A stretch of DNA of 64,000 nucleotides. Origin: Mallotus nudiflorus (taxonomy: Eukaryota; Streptophyta; Magnoliopsida; Malpighiales; Euphorbiaceae). The first letter of the stretch is position 1. Every line of letters begins with the position of its first letter. This document shows, piece by piece, positions 60,059 through 64,000 of the stretch. The translations under genes were made by a program, and so were the position numbers. The stretch lies in the NCBI GenBank assembly GCA_947683625.1, contig CANTUR010000039.1, positions 5,394,001 to 5,458,000 on the forward strand, read 5' to 3'. A model generated the notes under the pieces. The model did not search any database. It worked only from the letters and a program-made list of their open reading frames with translations, and had not been told where the DNA came from.

Positions 60059-60872
60059 TGACATGAACGTGGGCAACTTGTACCAAATCCATATTCAATC
60101 TTGATAACCTTGCCAAGGATCGTTCATAAATTAAGCAAAAAGAAACTCTAATCCCCAACAAGACCCTTAAATAACCTATACTTAAGAACCTTAATTATAA
60201 AGAATTAAAGTTTTTTAATGTAAACCTAAGATTAACAAAGTCAATTTTAAGTCTAAATTAAACTAGGTTTGAATGTACTAAGCCTTCACTTGATAAATTC
60301 ACTAAAGTTCTTTTAAGAACAAAAGAAAAGGACTTTAACCTCTTAAGAATTCAAAATTAATTAATAAAACTCATTCAAATTTGTTCTACATTGATATGGC
60401 CTTTATATAGGCATGTAAACATCCTAATCCTTAAATGAATAGGTTTTCTCACTTATTCCTAAAGACTCCTATAAAGGAAAATCCTTTACTATATAAGACC
60501 CCTTTAGAACTATGACAACTAATGATAACTAATCTTTGAAAAGTCAAATTGACAATGCATGACAACTAAGCAATGAAAAGTCAAATTGACAACTCATGAC
60601 AACTAAACAAATAACTAATGATAACTAAGATTTGAAGCATTCCATGTCACATGTCAAGTAGGATGTTGACCATTGACTTTGACTTATTGACTTTGAATTT
60701 GACTTTAACTTTGACTTGGGATATCCTTGAATCTTCTCACATCTTCTAAAATATTCTTGAATATTCCTTATTGACTCCAAAATAGAAAGTAACCCAAAAA
60801 TTCATCCAAGCTTTGTACTTGACTTTACTGATGTGTAGACTTCACAAATTGACCCTTTTGAGGGTCATATCA
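60059..60872 (-). repeat. 3' LTR of the gypsy derivative
   Basis: 814 bp, plus-strand edges tgacatgaacg...catatca. Strongly similar to 63,354-64,000, which lacks about 30 bp near its start. It holds tandem gaaaagtcaaattgacaa words at 60,535-60,640 and gactttgactt runs near 60,680-60,715. Confidence 0.9.
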
Positions 60873-60886
60873 TGCCCTCCCTCTTA
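60873..60886 (-). other. Polypurine tract of the gypsy derivative
   Basis: On the minus strand it reads taagagggagggca, directly before the LTR start TGATATGACC. Confidence 0.85.
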
Positions 60887-61082
60887 AAGATGATTCATCC
60901 TCAAATCATACCCATATTCTAAAGTTATTAAATTCATATATCCTCCAGGTCACCCTCAAATCATACCCATCTTCTAAAGTTAATAAATTCATATATCCTC
61001 TAGGGTTAAACATAAACTCCTTGATTGAAATCCTCTCCTTTGAAGTAATAATCCACACAACAACTTGAACTTGAATGCACAC

Positions 61083-62468
61083 TTAGAACAAAGAACTTGT
61101 ATTGATGAACATGTAAGAATCGAATACTTGTTGCTTCCTTCTAAATTTGAAACATGAATATCTTAAGTTATTCTTGCTATAAATAAAGACTCCATAGATT
61201 CCCTTGAAAGAAATAAAATGTTGTAGCTCTTTCTCGTACTTCATGAAAGGAATGAAATCTTCAAACAGATTGTTGATGTTGTAATGCATTTCAACAACAA
61301 CAACAAATGGATCTTTATATGGCACAAAACTCTGCAAAACAATTTTCAAAAACATAGAAAAAGAAAGATTGGGATTGCTAATATCATCATGATGAATAAC
61401 CATCTTTTTATCCTTCATAATGCTCTCAATCTCTAGTTTCCTCTTTTCCATAAAAACTTCCATATTTCCCTTTTCATGGTGCTTATACTCTCTATGGTCA
61501 TAATATGGACTCTTGATAACTCCTTGACTAGTTACTCCTTCTACAAGATCACTAGCTTACTTAAAACTTTGTGAACACTCCTTTTTAACTTTAATAACTC
61601 TTTCAAAAATCTATAATTTCTCATCAATTTCTTTACTAAGCTACACACACTTGTCTTTATCTTTAACTTCTTGTGATAATTCATAAAGACTTTTAGCATT
61701 ATTTTGCTCCAACATCTCCATAATTTCTTCATCAACTATTTTCTCTTCAAAACTACTATTCACACTTTTTTCACTCACTAAAACATGAATGTTGTCATCC
61801 TTTTCAATAACCTGATCTTTAAATTTCTTGCCTTGCTCACTCAAACCTATTTCAATACTTAACTCACTTAACTCAATTTTAAAACCCAACTCCTTCTTTT
61901 CATTTCTCTCGTAATGTCTCTTAACCAGTTCAATGACTTCAACATTCCTTGAACTTTATTTATGCCCTTGAAAGTGATTATGCCAATACTTATAATAATT
62001 ATTTGGCATAAACCTCTTTTGCATGATAGTCTTTATCATTTGCCATATAGAGATAGGTTCTTCACCATAATGCCTTCTTGAGACCACTAGTTAATTCTAC
62101 CAAGTTAGTGCATAGCCCATGAATGCACTGGTTGCAAGCTTGACTTTCTTTTTCTTAGAGTAGATGTGGCAATTAAACATAAAATCTACCTTCTTTTCCC
62201 ATGCTAGATATGCTTCGGGATCACTTTTACCATGGAAATTAGGTATCTTCATCTTTACACTCCCAAGGTTGTTATCTTGCCTATTATGCCTTTGAATGCT
62301 CTTATTAACAAACTCAACATCATCCTCATGTCTTCTCCCTCTATGAACTTGTCTAGGTGTGATTTGAGTTATATTGTTGCTGTTATTGGTGGTGGTTGTA
62401 GCTTGGATTTGCTTTAACCTCCCTATTTTCTCTCGAACCTTTTGATGGCTATTTAACAATTGACTCAT
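61083..62468 (-). pseudogene. Ty3/gypsy gag relic with acidic C-terminal extension
   Basis: From 62,468 the frame reads MSQLLNSHQKVREKIGRLKQ, a Gln/Asn/Thr-rich linker, an Arg/His-rich patch, then MKIPNFHGKSDPEAYLAWEK at about 62,257-62,200, the hallmark of gypsy retrotransposon gag. Two stops follow GYALTW at about 62,097, after which gag-like sequence (SRRHYGEEPISIW, KRFMPNNYY) continues to about 61,960. A Glu/Lys-rich, coiled-coil-like region extends to about 61,541, then a further open stretch at 61,463-61,083 of unknown nature. No zinc knuckle was seen. Confidence 0.7.
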
Positions 62469-63339
62469 TTGTTCTTACATTGTCTTCATAAAGAGTTTCC
62501 ATTCAGGATCTTTTTGAACCTCCTTTGGATCTGCTAAGTTATAAATAAAGAAATAAAAGAAAAGAAAAAACCCTTATAAGTAACATTCCCTCACGTGTTT
62601 ACACTCAAAGAATGTCACTCAAGGCTCCTGTTTAAAACTACTATTATTCACACTTTTACCCTTTTATGAGCTCACCACTCGCCTTTCACCTCTTAAATTC
62701 CTTTCTTATAGTTCTTATGGAACTTAAGTTACTAATTATCAAATTAAGCTCAATACAAAATAAATAAAGCAAAATTAAACTCTAATTTGACTATAAGAGC
62801 CAAAGAAAAAGCAATAAATAAAGACAGCATCCAAACAAAACAAAAACAAGAAATTTTAGAATAAGTATTTAAACTACCAAAAGCGCAACATAAGAAGAAG
62901 AGTCAAATATTTAGAATTGAAATAAGGCAAGGTATGGAATTTAGAATGAAAACAACAAACTAGAATGGTATAGGCCGAATGAATTTAACTTTGATCAATA
63001 CACCTCTTTTTTTTTTTTTTAACAAATGCTAAAACGGCCAAATTAAGAACAAACTTCAATTTGATATGTATTTGTGATAAACAAGACTATTAGGATGCAA
63101 AGCAATAATAGTATAAATGAATTTTTTTTTTTTTAAGGACTAAAAATAAGTTGGAATATAAAGAAAAGAATGAAATTGACACAAGATACTAAAAAAATGA
63201 ATTTAATCACAATGATCACAAAGAAAATGAATTAATATCAAAAAAGACATATGAATAAGCAAAATAAGAAATAATGATTTTTTTATTAAATACAAACAAC
63301 AAAGAAAAGTAAAGATACGTACTTGATTAATGAGTTAAA
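62469..63339 (-). other. Leader of the gypsy derivative
   Basis: AT-rich, no coding signal, with poly-T/A tracts at 63,006-63,020 and 63,122-63,134. Confidence 0.55.
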
Positions 63340-63351
63340 GCTCGGATACCA
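63340..63351 (-). other. Primer-binding site of the gypsy derivative
   Basis: On the minus strand it reads tggtatccgagc, close to the initiator Met tRNA-type site, two bases from the LTR edge at 63,354. Confidence 0.75.
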
Positions 63352-63353
63352 AA

Positions 63354-64000
63354 TGATACGAACGTGGTTAACTTGTATCAAACCCGTATTCAATCTTGAT
63401 AACCTTGCCAAGGATCGTTCATAAGTCAAGCAAAAAGGAACTCTAATCCTTAGCAAGAACCTTAATTATAAAGAATTAAAGGTTGTTTAATGTAAACCTA
63501 AGATTAACAAAGTCAATTTTAAGTCTAAATTAAACTAGGTTTGAATGTACCAAGCCTTCACTTAATAAATTCACTAAAGTTCTTTTAAGAACAATAGAAA
63601 AGGACTTTAACCTCACAAGAATTCAAAATTAATTGATAAAACTCATTCAAATTTGTTCTCCATTGATATGGCCATTATATAGGCATGTAAACATCCTAAT
63701 CCTTAAAGGAATAGGTTTTCTTACTTATTCCTAGGGACTCCTATAAAGGAAAATCCTTTACTAAATAGGACCCCTTTAAAACTATGACAACAAATGACAA
63801 CTAAGCTTTGAAAAGTTAAATTGACAACTCATGACAACTCAGCATTGAAAAGTCAAATTAAAAACTCATGACAACTAAACAAACAATTAATGACAATAAA
63901 GATTTGAAGCATTCCATGTCACATGTCAAGTAGGATGTTGACCATTGACTTTGACTTGTTGACTTTGATTTTGAATTTAACAAGCAATATCCTTAAATCT
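63354..64000 (-). repeat. 5' LTR of the gypsy derivative, cut by window end
   Basis: Starts tgatacgaacgtgg on the plus strand and matches 60,059 onward; by comparison about 130-170 bp lie beyond the window. Confidence 0.9.

Larger units (their letters stand above)
60059..64000 (-). mobile_element. Minus-strand Ty3/gypsy derivative lacking pol
   Basis: Order on the minus strand: 5' LTR (beyond window to 63,354), primer site, leader, gag relic, acidic/coiled-coil region, PPT and 3' LTR (60,872-60,059). The internal region is only about 2.5 kb, and no protease, RT, RNase H or integrase is recognisable, so this looks like a non-autonomous (LARD-like) derivative. The left target site would be tgatg; its partner lies outside the window. 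Confidence 0.75.

Overview
The window is a stretch of plant nuclear heterochromatin, very AT-rich and made almost entirely of decayed LTR retrotransposons. No host gene, tRNA, rRNA or CRISPR array was recognised. Plant origin is supported by a Ty3/gypsy Tat/Ogre-type element (G-patch after the protease, arginine-tRNA-type primer site, 61-bp tandem repeats in the 3' UTR), by a SIRE-like Ty1/copia element with a post-pol ORF, and by methionine-tRNA-type primer sites. A eudicot is likely; the species cannot be named from the sequence alone. No complete, stop-free retrotransposon gene remains.

The dominant structure is a very large inverted duplication. The left arm (1-19,770, still open at the window edge) and the right arm (20,206-38,945) are reverse-complement copies, roughly 97-98% identical where I compared them, separated by only 435 bp. 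The spacer is a piece of a copia LTR (LTR-B), and the right boundary shows a fold-back at a 5-bp microhomology (AACTT). Each arm carries, from the outside in: a Tat leader fragment; an antisense ORF relic; a 61-bp tandem array; a polypurine tract and Tat 3' LTR (element Y); a second Tat leader, primer site and LTR in the opposite orientation (element X); a SIRE-like copia element (post-pol ORF, pol, gag, primer site, LTR); about 3.8 kb of AT-rich DNA with TA microsatellites; and part of LTR-B. After duplication the right arm lost 1,264 bp (left 1,511-2,774) and gained a 47-bp tandem duplication. The left arm lost about 120 bp near 12,710, and the TA arrays diverged in length.

38,690-44,329 holds the leader, gag, protease and G-patch remains of a third Tat/Ogre element (Z). 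They are split at 39,830-41,869 by a solo Tat LTR with a perfect 5-bp target duplication.

44,330-58,517 is a second copia element (copia-B) with a truncated 5' LTR, primer site, gag-pol relic, RNase H relic and truncated 3' LTR. Its pol is split by a reversed solo LTR of its own family (50,432-57,462). That LTR contains a solo Tat LTR (51,633-55,990), which contains a further reversed solo Tat LTR (51,683-53,845). An unassigned LTR-like block lies at 56,266-57,374.

58,518-60,058 is unassigned AT-rich DNA. 60,059-64,000 is a minus-strand Ty3/gypsy derivative with both LTRs (the 5' one cut by the window end), PPT, primer site and a gag relic but no recognisable pol, so it is probably non-autonomous. 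Nothing here is a functioning pathway; the interest lies in genome architecture and in the regulatory and structural repeats of the elements.
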